Source: Gari tellinella
Lineage: Eukaryota; Mollusca; Bivalvia; Cardiida; Psammobiidae
Assembly (NCBI GenBank): GCA_922989275.2
Contig: OV277859.1
Span: forward strand, 89,214,198 to 89,278,197
Direction of reading: 5' to 3'
DNA: 64,000 nt
The number at the start of each line of letters is the position of its first letter. Position 1 is the stretch's first letter. The position numbers were made by a program, and so were the translations under genes. This document shows, one piece after another, positions 32,912-42,924 of this stretch. Below the pieces are notes generated by a model. It did no database searches, was not told where the DNA came from, and saw only the letters and a program-made list of their open reading frames with translations.

Positions 32912-33123
32912 TTAACCCTTTGAACCCTAGTCCCGCATATAGGCGTCCTTTTCAAACAATATACATACTGATCAGACGCCGCGTCACGCGGCGTCTGATC
33001 AGGATTCAAATTGTTGACAATCATATCGATAAATCTTAAGTCATACAACAGTGAATCTTACTCTGAAACGATCTTGCAAACAACAATATTAAAGCAGACG
33101 ATAATTAAGCGGTTAAGGGGTAA
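32912..33123. mobile_element. Chimeric MITE: left end of C, right end of B
   Basis: The left 55 bp (TTAACCCTTTGAACCCTAG, GTCCCGCATATAGGCGT) is family C. The core and right side (TGATCAGACGCCGCG, then ACGATCTTGCAAACAACAAT, then GGTTAAGGGGTAAA) are family B in reverse. The switch falls inside the core palindrome. Confidence 0.7.
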
Positions 33124-33234
33124 AAAAAAACTTCACTATTAATTTGGCGCCGAAAGGGTGAACTGATTTCGATTTTATATTGACGACGTGATGCCAGTAT
33201 CCAATTAAAAGTTATTTTTATAGTGTATCGCCAA

Positions 33235-33372
33235 ATACATAGGGGATATTTTGAATGAGTGTGTTTTCAGTAGTGAAATTATTGAACGAGTTGGATAAAA
33301 TATCCAATAATTAGTTCAATAAATTCAACGAGTTCAATAAAGTCAATGCTGAAAACACACGAATATTCTATT
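33235..33372. mobile_element. Palindromic MITE family L, copy 1
   Basis: GAATGAGTGTGTTTTCAG left, CTGAAAACACACGAATATTC right. Arms contain AACGAGTTGGATAAAATA. Confidence 0.6.
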
Positions 33373-33711
33373 TATCACATAAACAACAACTGACAAAAAA
33401 ATCCGAACGTTCTTACTTTCACCTTTTCCTCAGCTGTTAGGAAAACGATTCGTCTTAAGTGTTATTAGGTTTTATTCACACATATGATAAAAACACCTAT
33501 CAAACTAAAAAAAAGAAAACAACATCAATATGATGTGAAAAGACTTCTCTGATACTATATTCAAATTTTTAAATCAATATTTGATCTAAAATTGTTCTTA
33601 TTTACTTAAAATGATCATTTGACATTTAGTTTCGTTTCCAAAATTACGCCATTATTGTAACAAGACGTAATTGTTATAGAAACGTCTAACTGTTTGTTTT
33701 GAGTCACTGAT

Positions 33712-35250
33712 TTTTTTTTTCAGGCCTTGTCAATGAAGGTCGTCGTTTATTTTCCCCGTCATAGGTGTGTCGGGGTCGGGGAACCATCCTCCTATACACC
33801 TTACAAAATTATGCATTGTATACTTGCATACATATATTTACAGGTATTGAATATTCTTACATTGACTAAGGTCTAAAACAAAACAAAAAACAAGAACAAC
33901 AAAACAAACTGTAGCCTGACATGTATAGATTTTCTAACAAAAACTGTTCTGCATTTGTATGCATCTTTTTATGAAAACAGACATGATTGTCTTCTGTACA
34001 TTTATATACAAATATGTGTAACGTACGCGGTACGTTGGTCTATGCAAATGCGGCTTCCCAAACCGTTGTATCGTGGGCAGTGAGTAAATTATATAGCGCA
34101 ACAAACATCTCTTGATGTGAGCTTAAGCTTTGCACCGACGGGGTTTGTTGTTGCTGAGTCACTCGGTTTGCACGTTACAAATGGTCGCAGCGGTGGGATA
34201 ATGACAACTGCCAGACCGGAGTTGCCTTTCCAACGGGTCTAACAGGGTCCAAGTCTCGGGACGAGACTTCTCGGAGGGAAGAGTTATGTAACGTACGCGG
34301 TACGTTGGTCTATGCAAATGAGGCTTCCCAAACGGTTGTGTGTTTGGAAGAGAGTCAATTATATAGGGAACACACATCTCTTGGAGTGAGCTTAAGCTTT
34401 GCACCGACGGGGTTTGTTGTTGCTGGGTCACTCGGTTTGCACGTTACATATGTATATCGAAATAATTTAGCCTATCTGATCGATATTGTTTAAGTAATAT
34501 TAAGTTTAATTGGTCCCATTGATTAGGAAAAGAATAATATTATTCAGAATATTGTTCAACTGCTGTTGATTTAAATAATTTGTATTTAAAAGATGAGTAA
34601 TGCTTTGTACCTAGTACTGTAGGTAGATATTTATTGCATATACATTGAAAAATATACATTTTAAAAATGATAAGAATAAGATTTTTAACCCTATCTGATG
34701 TATTTCTAAAACCAAATAACATTGTTTCCATATCAAACATGAAAACATGTGTTTGAGGTGAAAAAAAGTTTATTATTATTTTCTTGCTGATAGGGCATAG
34801 CCAAAACAAATGGTCAATAGTTTCTGGATCTGTTTTGCAGACGTTAACTAATGGGCTATCAATAATATTCATTTTGAATAGATGGTAGTTTGTGCCAAGT
34901 ATTCTGTGAACTATTCTAAACTGAAACCATGTATTTCTGGTTTTTTTGTTATAATAAAAGGTATCTCAAATATGCATTTCCACTCATTTTTCCTTAGTTT
35001 TTATTCCTTATGTTCTATCCCACGTTTGTTTACAGGTCGGCTGGATTGCATTTCTATTTAAGCATTTGAAATGGATCTTGAACCTTTAGCATCCTTCAAA
35101 ATTAGTTTTATATAAGGTGGAAAAACTGGTTTCTGAATAGGGTTTAAATCTTTTTTCCCTACTTGTATACGTGTAAGTCCTTTCTCAATGGCACGCTTAA
35201 TTCTGTTATAAATCACCAGGTGTGCATGTGTTAAACGTTTATCCTATCGA
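33712..35250 (-). mobile_element. LINE fragment, C-terminal RT region and poly(A) 3' end
   Basis: On the minus strand, 34872-34540 encodes a post-RT segment with DPETIDHLFWLCP, a cysteine/histidine motif common after LINE reverse transcriptases. Upstream, about 34960-34870, there is a frame reading like WFQFRIVHRILGTN. The 3' end at 33712-33790 holds GGGGAAAATAAA and then a run of A on the minus strand. The same 3' end occurs at 3.4 kb. A 268-bp partly duplicated segment (34020-34447) sits inside the 3' part. The element is old and 5'-truncated, with no complete domain. Confidence 0.6.
34020..34447 (+). repeat. Partial tandem duplication (268-bp period) with octamer and TATA-like sites
   Basis: GTAACGTACGCGGTACGTTG starts at about 34020 and 34288. 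Each copy has TATGCAAAT, then ATTATATAG about 45 bp on, then AAGCTTTGCACCGACGGGGT, and ends TTTGCACGTTAC. Whether it is transcribed is unknown. Confidence 0.75.
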
Positions 35251-35482
35251 CGTCAAATTAATTGTGAAGTATTTTACCCCTTCATCGTCCATATTGCCGT
35301 TTGCTTCAATATTGTCTGCAAGATTGTTTCAAAGTTAGACTTAAAGAAGTGTTATTTAAGAAATTAAAATACGGGTGTTGAACAGTTTGGATCCTGATCA
35401 TGCGCCGCGACATGCGGCGTCTGATTAGGATGCAAACGGTTTGGAAGTCGCATTTATGTGACTTCGGCGATGAAGGGGTTAA
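35250..35482. mobile_element. MITE family B, copy
   Basis: ACCCCTTCATCGTCCATATT left subterminal, GATGAAGGGGTTAA right. Core GGATCCTGATCATGCGCCGC with complement (35380-35441). Confidence 0.65.
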
Positions 35483-35588
35483 TTACACTTCATCGATTAT
35501 GAAAAAAAAGCCTTTTTAACTGATACAAATAACCCTCGATCACTCGAACGATTACTGCACTGATGTGCCCGGAAAGCAGCAACGTGTA

Positions 35589-35836
35589 CAGTGGAGAAAA
35601 CGTTAGTCTTTCCCGTTTAAACGCAAACGAAACGCAAACGCAGTGCATTAAAATGAGTAAAATGACAACTTTTTTGACAAGTTTGACGATTCACTTTAAA
35701 CTGAGAGGCAAACAGTTTGGAGCCTGACCAGACGCCGGGTTACCCGGCGACTGATCTGGCTCCAAACTGTTTGAAATGGAAATAACAGTTTTAGCGTAAA
35801 CGCGTGTTTTAGGAAAGAATAACGTTTTCTCCACTG
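35589..35836. mobile_element. MITE family F, copy 4
   Basis: CAGTGGAGAAAACGTTAGTC and GAATAACGTTTTCTCCACTG, TA flanks. The core 35708-35771 is near-perfect. Confidence 0.85.
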
Positions 35837-35877
35837 TACCAACGGGCGATCTCTAAACGCTCTCACATATGTACCGA

Positions 35878-35950
35878 AAAGGGACATAACTCGGTACAGC
35901 AATGGTGAGAATCAGGGGCACTAACCACTGCGCTAATCGAACACCCTTTC
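35878..35950 (-). mobile_element. tRNA-like SINE head
   Basis: On the minus strand TTAGCGCAGTGGTTAG resembles an A box. A second copy with the same order of blocks lies at 36232-36305. Degenerate. Confidence 0.4.
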
Positions 35951-35962
35951 CATTGTCGAATA

Positions 35963-36175
35963 TTAATCCTTATCCTGCGGCAATATCGGCTGCTTCGAAA
36001 TTGTCGTCTGCAAAACTTGTTAAATCTATATTTATACACTTTTGATGTAAAGAAACCAAAACACGAGTGCCAAACAGTTTGGATCCATATCAGACGTCGC
36101 GTTACACGGCTTCGGATCTTGATCCAAACTGTTTGCAAAAATCAGTATAGTCGCGACTAACAGGCAAAAGGTTAA
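35963..36175. mobile_element. MITE subfamily B' (TTAATCCTTATCCTGCGG)
   Basis: TTAA at both ends. Core GGATCCATATCAGACGTCGC with partly matching right arm. Related copy at 47.6 kb. Confidence 0.7.
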
Positions 36176-36231
36176 GCAAAATCTCTAGAGAAATTAGTGG
36201 TAAGGAGTAGGAGGACAACTTTAGACCGACA

Positions 36232-36305
36232 GGGGACCTAACTCGGTACAGCAATGGTGAGAATCAGGAGCGCTAACCCATGCACTGCATTATCCGGACA
36301 CCCTC
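36232..36305 (-). mobile_element. tRNA-like SINE head, second copy
   Basis: Minus strand GGGTGTCCGGATAATGCAGT and GATTCTCACCATTGCTGTAC, shared with 35878-35950. Confidence 0.4.
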
Positions 36306-36613
36306 TACGTTGTCGAATGTTAAAGACTTTTCCTGAGTCCATAGAGAGACCACCAGCATATTGTTCTGGAGGTGTCAATGTAACTGTAAAGCACGTGCAA
36401 AACAATCTCAATTTATCTGGTGAAGTCCAGATTATACTCATGCTCTAGAGATTGTCAATGGTAATTTCTAACCAAACTATCAAATATAAAGGTCCGGTCT
36501 CACATAAGACGATTCAATGGTTCAATATGCACAAGACTCATGCTTTTTGCAAGGAAATTGACAGTAAATAACCTGACAAGGCGTTATGACCAAAAGGTCG
36601 TCAGAAGATGTCT

Positions 36614-39600
36614 TTAAGCACACTCTCTAGTGAAATGAGTGGTAACGAGGCCAAAGCGCAGATTGTCCGGATATTTGTACGATTCTTTATTCTTGAAATA
36701 GCATGCCCCAATAAGTGGCGCGTGGTTAAATCCTAGACACCAAGCTTTGGAAGCGCAGTAATTCTTGCACTTCCAAGATAGCGTACGAAACAAATGCGTC
36801 TTCTCCGTATTCAGCACCAGCTTTGTGAATAGATATGCTTTGAAAGTCGATCCATAGCCGTTCGGACAACCTGAAAAATGTTAAAACAACACTTTCAATA
36901 GAGTGTATATTCATGCATTCTTTCCTACTTGAGATAAGTATGATCCTCGTGTAGCACGAGACCGCTGCGCTAGCTTTACTGATATTTTATTATTTCCCAA
37001 TAAACGCATTTATATACTAAAACTATAATTTGCATTGCAAAAATTGCAGGCCTGTTTGCTACTCAGATTAAAAATACACTCAGTACAAAAAGAAACGCAC
37101 ATTTTGTATCACAATCTTATTCTTATGTAGAAGGAACGTATTTGTTAATAATTATTAAATCATTATTGAATTTGTAGAATCACAACCTGCACTAATCGGT
37201 GCGGTATTTTAAACAAGCTGTAGTTAATTCTTTCGCTGCCAAATTAATCGTGAGGTTTATACCCCTTCACCGTCTTATGTCGTCTGCTTCAACTTTGTTG
37301 TTTGCAAGATCGTTTCAAAGTAAAATTCAATGTAGATTGACTTAAATGAAATCGATAAGAGTGTCAAACAGTTTGGATCCTGATCAGACGCCGCGTTACG
37401 CGGCGTCTGATCAGGATCCAAACTGTTTGCAAACGCTTTTTGGCGCCATTAGGAGGGAAATGGTTAAAAGGCAGCACAATGTTTTTTGAGCATTTTTTTT
37501 CTGAACTTGTTGCAGAATTAAATAAATCTTGAGATATGGTCTTTCTTTTCTAATTTTCCTCAAAAACATGTATCCTGGTCTGCGCCTGAGCACGATGTGC
37601 GTTTCTTTTTGCACTGAGTGTATGTTTAAATGTCTAAAAGTAAAATTCCATAGTTTAATGCATTGCGTTTGCGTTTAAACGGGAAAGAATAATGTATCCT
37701 CTACTGTACATTGCGCACAAACACTACAGCTATCCGTATCTCTAACTGGATGTAGAGAAAACTCATCCCTTTTAATGTTTTAGAATGTTCTAATCTAAAA
37801 CTAACTTGGACAGGTCAGAAGAAAACACTAATATCTGTTTACCCTTTCCCCCATAAAAGCGACTTTTAGCGGATATGATTTATTCCTCCGCTGAAGAAAA
37901 TAGTTCCAATTCAATCAGTCATGAATATATAGTATATGGAATATTTTCTATATTCTAGCACATGGAAGCTTAAAGCAGGCTGAAAGTAAAGCAGAATGCG
38001 CCTTAAGGCGCATTCTGCTTTACTTTCAACCTGCTTTAAGTTGTCACCTATCTTCCATACTAAAAGCAGGCTATCAGGTAAAGGGTTAAAGGTAATCACA
38101 GGCGGTAATGTATCAGTGGTTATGTGACTGCGCTACCAACGTAAGGGTAGTGGGTTCTATCACCGATAGAGATTGTTTTGTATTATTTGTATTTCTTGAT
38201 TTATGATTTTGCTAAATCTTTTTTTATTTTGCGGGTAGGCGTTTACAAAGCATGTCATGCATGCAGTTATATAAAAGAAAAGTACAGTGAAACTTGCCTA
38301 AGGAAACTTGGATAGAAAAGTTGTCCAAAAGAAGTGCTTATAGCAACATCGCGTTATGCAAAACATTATCGGAAAGCTTTCTGTGTTACTTGGATATTTC
38401 TAAGGCCAAACAAAAAATATATCTGTTTCCGGTAAACCGACCCTAGTTTTCTCCTCCGAGCCTAAACGTTTTTGTTTTTCATTTTTCGAAAAACCTATCG
38501 GCGAATGTCTGTCATTTTTGCGGCGCATGTGACAGTTGTTTTTGAGCAACGTGTAATAGAAGCTATTCTTCAATTAATTGTTTAAAAAGCTGCTTTATAG
38601 TCATTTTAGTGTTTTAGAAATTGATTTTAGAATAAGATTAGCAAATATCTAAGAGAATTTTTTTTATCTAAATCTGTCATAAAATATCTTCCTTGCAGAT
38701 ATGATTTGCTAGTGAATTAACAATTGACATATTCAACATGCAGACAACACATTTTATTGACATATTTGACAAGCATACAACACATTTCGAAATATTATTA
38801 ATTCCACCTATCATATAAAAGCCACTACTTTTCCGGTTTGGTATACCAATATAGATTAACAATCAAACCAGTTTCACTTTTTAAGGAAATTTTCGTAATG
38901 GGACCTATCAATTAAATGAATAATTTGAAATGATTTTTTCAAGGTATTTTATGTATGGCACAGGGCTCTGCAAAATAAAATGCATTCATATGTTTTCATA
39001 TATAAATATGATGATATAAAATACTCCATGAAAAGTTAAATAGATCTATATCAATATATGATTGTGTCGCTAGGAAACATGGGTAATGTTTTATTTGGCC
39101 TTAATTTGATTTGCTAAATGCTAAATGCGATATGCTGAATGTCAAATGATAGAGAAAAACCGCCATTTGAAGAAACGGAAGGCCGGTGCGCCATGCTAAT
39201 TGCTAGTTGTAAAATGCGAATTGCTAAATACGAAATGCTATCTGTGAAATATTAAATGCTATTTGCTATATGCGAATTGCTATTTGCGAAATGCTATTTG
39301 CCAATGCCAAATGCTTAATGCTTTGGCGGACTCCTCAAATGACGGTTTTTCTCAATCATTTGACATTCAGCAAATCGCTTTTAGCATTTAGCAAATCGCA
39401 TTTAGGCCAAATAAAAAATTACACTTGTTTCCTATTACAGATTTTAGGTACAGACGGTCGGAAAATCTTTTTTTTTAACACAATCATATAATGATATACT
39501 ACAGTAGTCTATTTAACTTTTCTGATGGAGTATTTAATATAATCATATTCATATATGAAAACATATGAATGTATTTTATTTTGCAGAGCCTTGTGCTATA

Positions 39601-42557
39601 CATAAAAAACCTTAAAAAATCAATTCAAATTATTAATTGATAGGTCCCATCAGTACCAAAATTACCTTAAAATTGAAACTGGTATGATTGTTAACCAGTA
39701 TTGGTATACCAAACCGGCAAAGTAGTGACTTATATATGGTGGGATAAATAATATTTTGAAATGTGTTGTATGCTTGTCAAATATGTCAATAAAATGCATT
39801 GTCTGCATGTTGAATATGTCAATGGTTAATTATCTAGCAAATAATAACTGCACGGAAGGTACTTTATGGCAAATTGAGATCAAATTTCTTTTAGATATTT
39901 GTTTATCTAAAAATCAATTTTTAAAACACTAAAAAGACTATCGGAGGGAAAAATTAGGGTCGGTCGGGTTACCGGAAACAGAGGTATTTTTGTTTGGCCT
40001 TAGTACAGCAATTCGCATTTGGCATTAAGGAATCTGCGAATAGCATTTTTGCAATTCGCATTTAGCATTTTTGTAATTCGCAAATGGCATTTCACAAAAC
40101 GCATTTCGCAATCAGCATTTAGCATTTGGCATTTTACAAATAGCATTAAGCATTAAACACACCCTAATAGAGTTGTGTACTTAATTAGCATTTCGCGATT
40201 CGCATTTAGCATTTCGCATATAGCAAGTCGCATTTAGCATTTAGCATGGCGCACCGGCCTTCCATAGCATTTGGCATTTAAATAAGCATTTCGAAAATAG
40301 CATTTCGCATTTAGCAAATAGCATTCGATATTTCACAAATAGCATTTGGCATTTAGCATTTGGCATTTTACAACTAGCAATTAGCATGGCGCACCGGCCT
40401 TCCATAGGGAACCAATCCAGTAGTAAACCTTCCCTGTGACGTCGCTTTCCCGCGGATGTCACAGTCTGATAAAGGTACTCCAATGGAGAACCGAAACTGT
40501 CACCAAGGTAAAATAATTTGGATAAACCACTAGAATTTCACAAATCGTATGTTTTATATCCCATTTGCATTTGCAACGATGGGTATACTGGCTTAAATGT
40601 ATCTCATTCTTATCATACGATAAAACGTGGCTTCGAACTTAGTAAACTTTGACATATCGTTGGGTTAAAATAAAGTCGAGCTCGAATTTCAACTAAAATA
40701 TGTATAGGTTAGACCATGGTTGCAAGCGAATAAACGATATAGTTCGAGGGGGCGTAGCCCCCGAGAACTATGTCGTTTATTCGCGCGCAACCATGGTCTA
40801 ACCTATTTAGCACTGGCTTGGGCTCGAGGAAAACAAGAAAACCATTCGTTTCTGATTTCTGTTTTAGACGAAAAAGTCATTTTGTTTGTAATATTTTACT
40901 AAAATTGAAAGGTTATTTCAAATGATAAGTTTGAGACATTAAGCATGCTTTAACACCAACATAAATAACGCTTATTGAAGCTCTGTATGTAAGCACAATT
41001 CATTAGTAATTGTCTTTAAAGTCTAGGTCTCACTGTACATAATAAAACGTCATGAAGCGTGTGCAGTTCACCTAGCTCTGACCTCAGCTGTTTTAAGAAT
41101 TGTGACGTCAAATTGCCTTGAGATGACGGAAGCGAGGAATAAGTCAACAGTTTGTTAGTTATTCCATGGTTTGTTGAAATAAACGATATATTCGCAGGTT
41201 TTTGAGGCATCTGATTGGCCGAGAGCTCCAAGCCATGTGCTAAGCGGGTAAATTCTATCGGATTGAGTTCCGGTTATCGGGATTCGACTGTTACTAATAA
41301 TTATTGACATTTCGCCAATTGAAAATGTGATTGAAGGTGATAGAAAAATTAAAAGAAAATCATATCCAATACGTACCTTCCTTGCACTCATTTGTTGTGT
41401 TGTCGAAGTGATAGTTAAGTGTACAGTCACATATATAGCCGTAACAACCCATATTTGGTCCAAGTGTACACTCATCATCACTGCTACATGGTTCCCCGTG
41501 GGATGCTGAAACACACGATACGTATGATGGTGATGACTGATGCCCCCTTTTTAACCCATTTACGCCCAATGGATTATTCCATGTTTATATATTGGATTAG
41601 TCAATTTTGTTTTATAATGAAATTCCTATCAGCAAACAGTGTAGACTCTGATCAGACGCCGCATAATGCGGCGTCTGATCAGAGTCTACACTGTTTGCCT
41701 ATGTCCCATATATGGGAGCGTGGGCACAAATGGGTTAAAATATTTATTCAGCAATGGCATTGTCTGCATTGAATTCGGTTTATTTGAAAGACATGTGCGC
41801 GCGATTGATGAAGAAAATTGTTGAAACTTTGCAAGTTTGAATCGTTTAGTTTTCAGTCGTGAATTTATTTAACTCGTTGGATAAAATGATATGTTGCTCG
41901 ACAAGGCTCGCATCATATTATTTTATCCAACTCGTTCAATAAATTCACGACTGAAAACACACTCATTCAATATCCTCTATTTAAGTATGGTTACACTGGA
42001 GAAACCATAATCTGTCCCCAATTAAGGCTGCCATTTCTCCGGAGAATATGGGGTAAAGGTACGATTAGTAAAATTGCGTCTGAAAATTTGAAAATCTTAG
42101 GATTTTATGATCAACTAATGACAAATTGTTTATAATATGCTATAAGCCTTACGTCTATTGCAAACTCAGACGTCGTAGTTGAAAACAATTAGACGTGAAT
42201 ACGTTTTATTGAGAAATGGGTTAAAACAAATGTCGAAGAAATGACATATCGCTCATACATACCCGGCTTTCCATAGTGTTTCGTCCCCGGGGAGGAGGGC
42301 AGTCCTGTAGGATCATTGTACATTCTTGAGCACCCGTAACACAGTTTGAGATCCAAGTTGACAAACACACTGTTACATGATGAATGCGCGTTACACAAGC
42401 CTAAGCATTTCGCCAAGTTGCTGGTTTCCCCATTCGAGACGACTGTGTCATCTGTTTCGCATGTTTTGTCGTCATTTGCTTCGTACCTGTTAAACGCCCT
42501 AAATTTCAGCCCATCTACTAGATAAACGCAATAGATAATAAAGATTGAAATTCTCAT
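36614..42557 (-). CDS. Secreted PAN/apple-like plus EGF-like protein; complete, 3 exons
   Basis: Exons on the minus strand are 42557-42263, 41505-41377 and 36870-36614. All splice sites are GT-AG, every intron is phase 1, and the CDS of 681 nt gives 226 aa. Residues 1-16 form a hydrophobic signal peptide. Residues 17-98 are a cysteine-rich module (C33, C51, C55, C61, C73, C76) with the spacing of PAN/apple-type domains. Exon 2 encodes one EGF-like domain with six cysteines (C105, C111, C119, C124, C126, C139). Exon 3 encodes a second cysteine module (C143, C176, C180, C186, C198, C225), possibly another PAN-like fold, ending in a stop. No transmembrane helix or GPI signal is visible, so an extracellular binding role is inferred. 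Modules with symmetric phase-1 exons are typical of shuffled extracellular proteins. A first-exon paralogue lies at 22.1-22.4 kb on the same strand. No specific name is recognised. Confidence 0.85.
37077..37620. mobile_element. MITE family I, copy 2, carrying family B
   Basis: CACTCAGTACAAAAAGAAAC and complement, TA flanks. Family B occupies 37224-37467 at the same relative place as in copy 1. Confidence 0.8.
37224..37467. mobile_element. MITE family B, nested
   Basis: TTAATTCTTTCGCTGCC to GGAAATGGTTAA. Core palindrome 37364-37429 is perfect. Confidence 0.8.
37838..38089. mobile_element. MITE family D, copy 4
   Basis: TTTACCCTTTCCCCCATAA to GGTAAAGGGTTAA. Core AAAGCAGGCTGAAAGTAAAG at 37972-38041. 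Confidence 0.8.
38105..38170 (+). mobile_element. Possible tRNA-like SINE head
   Basis: TATCAGTGGTTATGTGAC and GGGTAGTGGGTTCTATCACC resemble A and B boxes. Weak. Confidence 0.25.
38401..40002. repeat. 1.6-kb palindromic element (arms ~0.5-0.65 kb)
   Basis: TAAGGCCAAACAAAAAATAT at 38401 matches the complement of 39983-40002. Homology between the arms continues inward through TTGGTATACCAAT, ATGTTGAATATGTCAA and AGTCTATTTAACTTTT blocks. The centre (39100-39414) is a second palindrome made of AAATGC words. Confidence 0.7.
39110..40402. repeat. Cryptic AAATGC / GCATTT word tracts
   Basis: At 39110-39410 words such as AATTGCTATTTGCGAAATGC recur irregularly; at 40003-40402 the complementary words (AGCATTTCGCATTTAGC) recur. 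A marker block ATGGCGCACCGGCCTTCC occurs at about 40244 and 40387 and inverted at about 39180-39195. Confidence 0.7.
40403..40700. other. Intron sequence, nothing recognised
   Basis: Part of intron 2 of the PAN-EGF gene. Confidence 0.35.
40703..40808. repeat. ~100-bp near-perfect hairpin
   Basis: TAGGTTAGACCATGGTTGC left, GCAACCATGGTCTAACCTA right; the central part is GGGGGCGTAGCCCCC. Lies in intron 2 of the PAN-EGF gene. Confidence 0.85.
41551..41738. mobile_element. TTAA MITE with hybrid core
   Basis: TTAACCCATTTACGCCCAATG to ACAAATGGGTTAA. Core arms GTGTAGACTCTGATCAGACG combine the outer part of the C core with the GACGCCGC centre of the B core. Confidence 0.75.
41838..41975. mobile_element. 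Palindromic MITE family L, copy 2
   Basis: TTTTCAGTCGTGAATTTATT and complement; centre GCTCGACAAGGCTCGC. Lies in intron 1 of the PAN-EGF gene. Confidence 0.65.
42025..42122. mobile_element. hAT-like MITE family G fragment
   Basis: GGCTGCCATTTCTCCGG left end, ATCTTAGGATTTTATGATCA right subterminal; core lost. Confidence 0.5.
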
Positions 42558-42635
42558 TTTGTTTTCGTTTGGAAGTGCCAGTGTGCCCTTGTCACCTCAC
42601 TCCGGTTGTCAGGGTTAGACCCGGCCAGGACTATG

Positions 42636-42642
42636 TTTTATA
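42636..42642 (-). promoter_or_regulatory. TATA box of the PAN-EGF gene
   Basis: On the minus strand TATAAAA lies 79 nt upstream of the ATG at 42557. A TA-flanked MITE (42691-42924) starts about 50 bp further upstream, so the proximal promoter is very short before MITE sequence begins. Confidence 0.6.
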
Positions 42643-42690
42643 CCCTTCAGGTATCCCAAGGGCAATACAGAAACAAACACATCACTAATA

Positions 42691-42924
42691 CAGTGGAGAA
42701 AACGTTATTCTTTCCCAAATAAATGCGTTCACGTTAAAACTGTTATTTCCATTGCAAACAGTTTGGAGCCAGATCAGACGCCGGGTAACCCGGCGTCTGA
42801 TCAGGCTCCAAACTGTTTGTCACTCAAATAAAAAATGTCAAAAATGGTAATTTCCTACATCTTAGCGATTAGCGTTTGCGTTTCGTTTGCGTTTAAACGG
42901 GAAAGAATAACGTTTTCTCATCTG
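42691..42924. mobile_element. MITE family F, copy 6, in PAN-EGF promoter
   Basis: CAGTGGAGAAAACGTTATTC left, GAATAACGTTTTCTCATCTG right, TA flanks. Core 42757-42820 near-perfect. Confidence 0.85.

Larger units (their letters stand above)
36977..37707. mobile_element. MITE family F interrupted by family I composite
   Basis: The left part ends ...GCTACTCAGATTAAAAA before TA at 37075. The right part resumes after 37622 and ends GAATAATGTATCCTCTACTG. The internal core half is lost. Confidence 0.6.
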
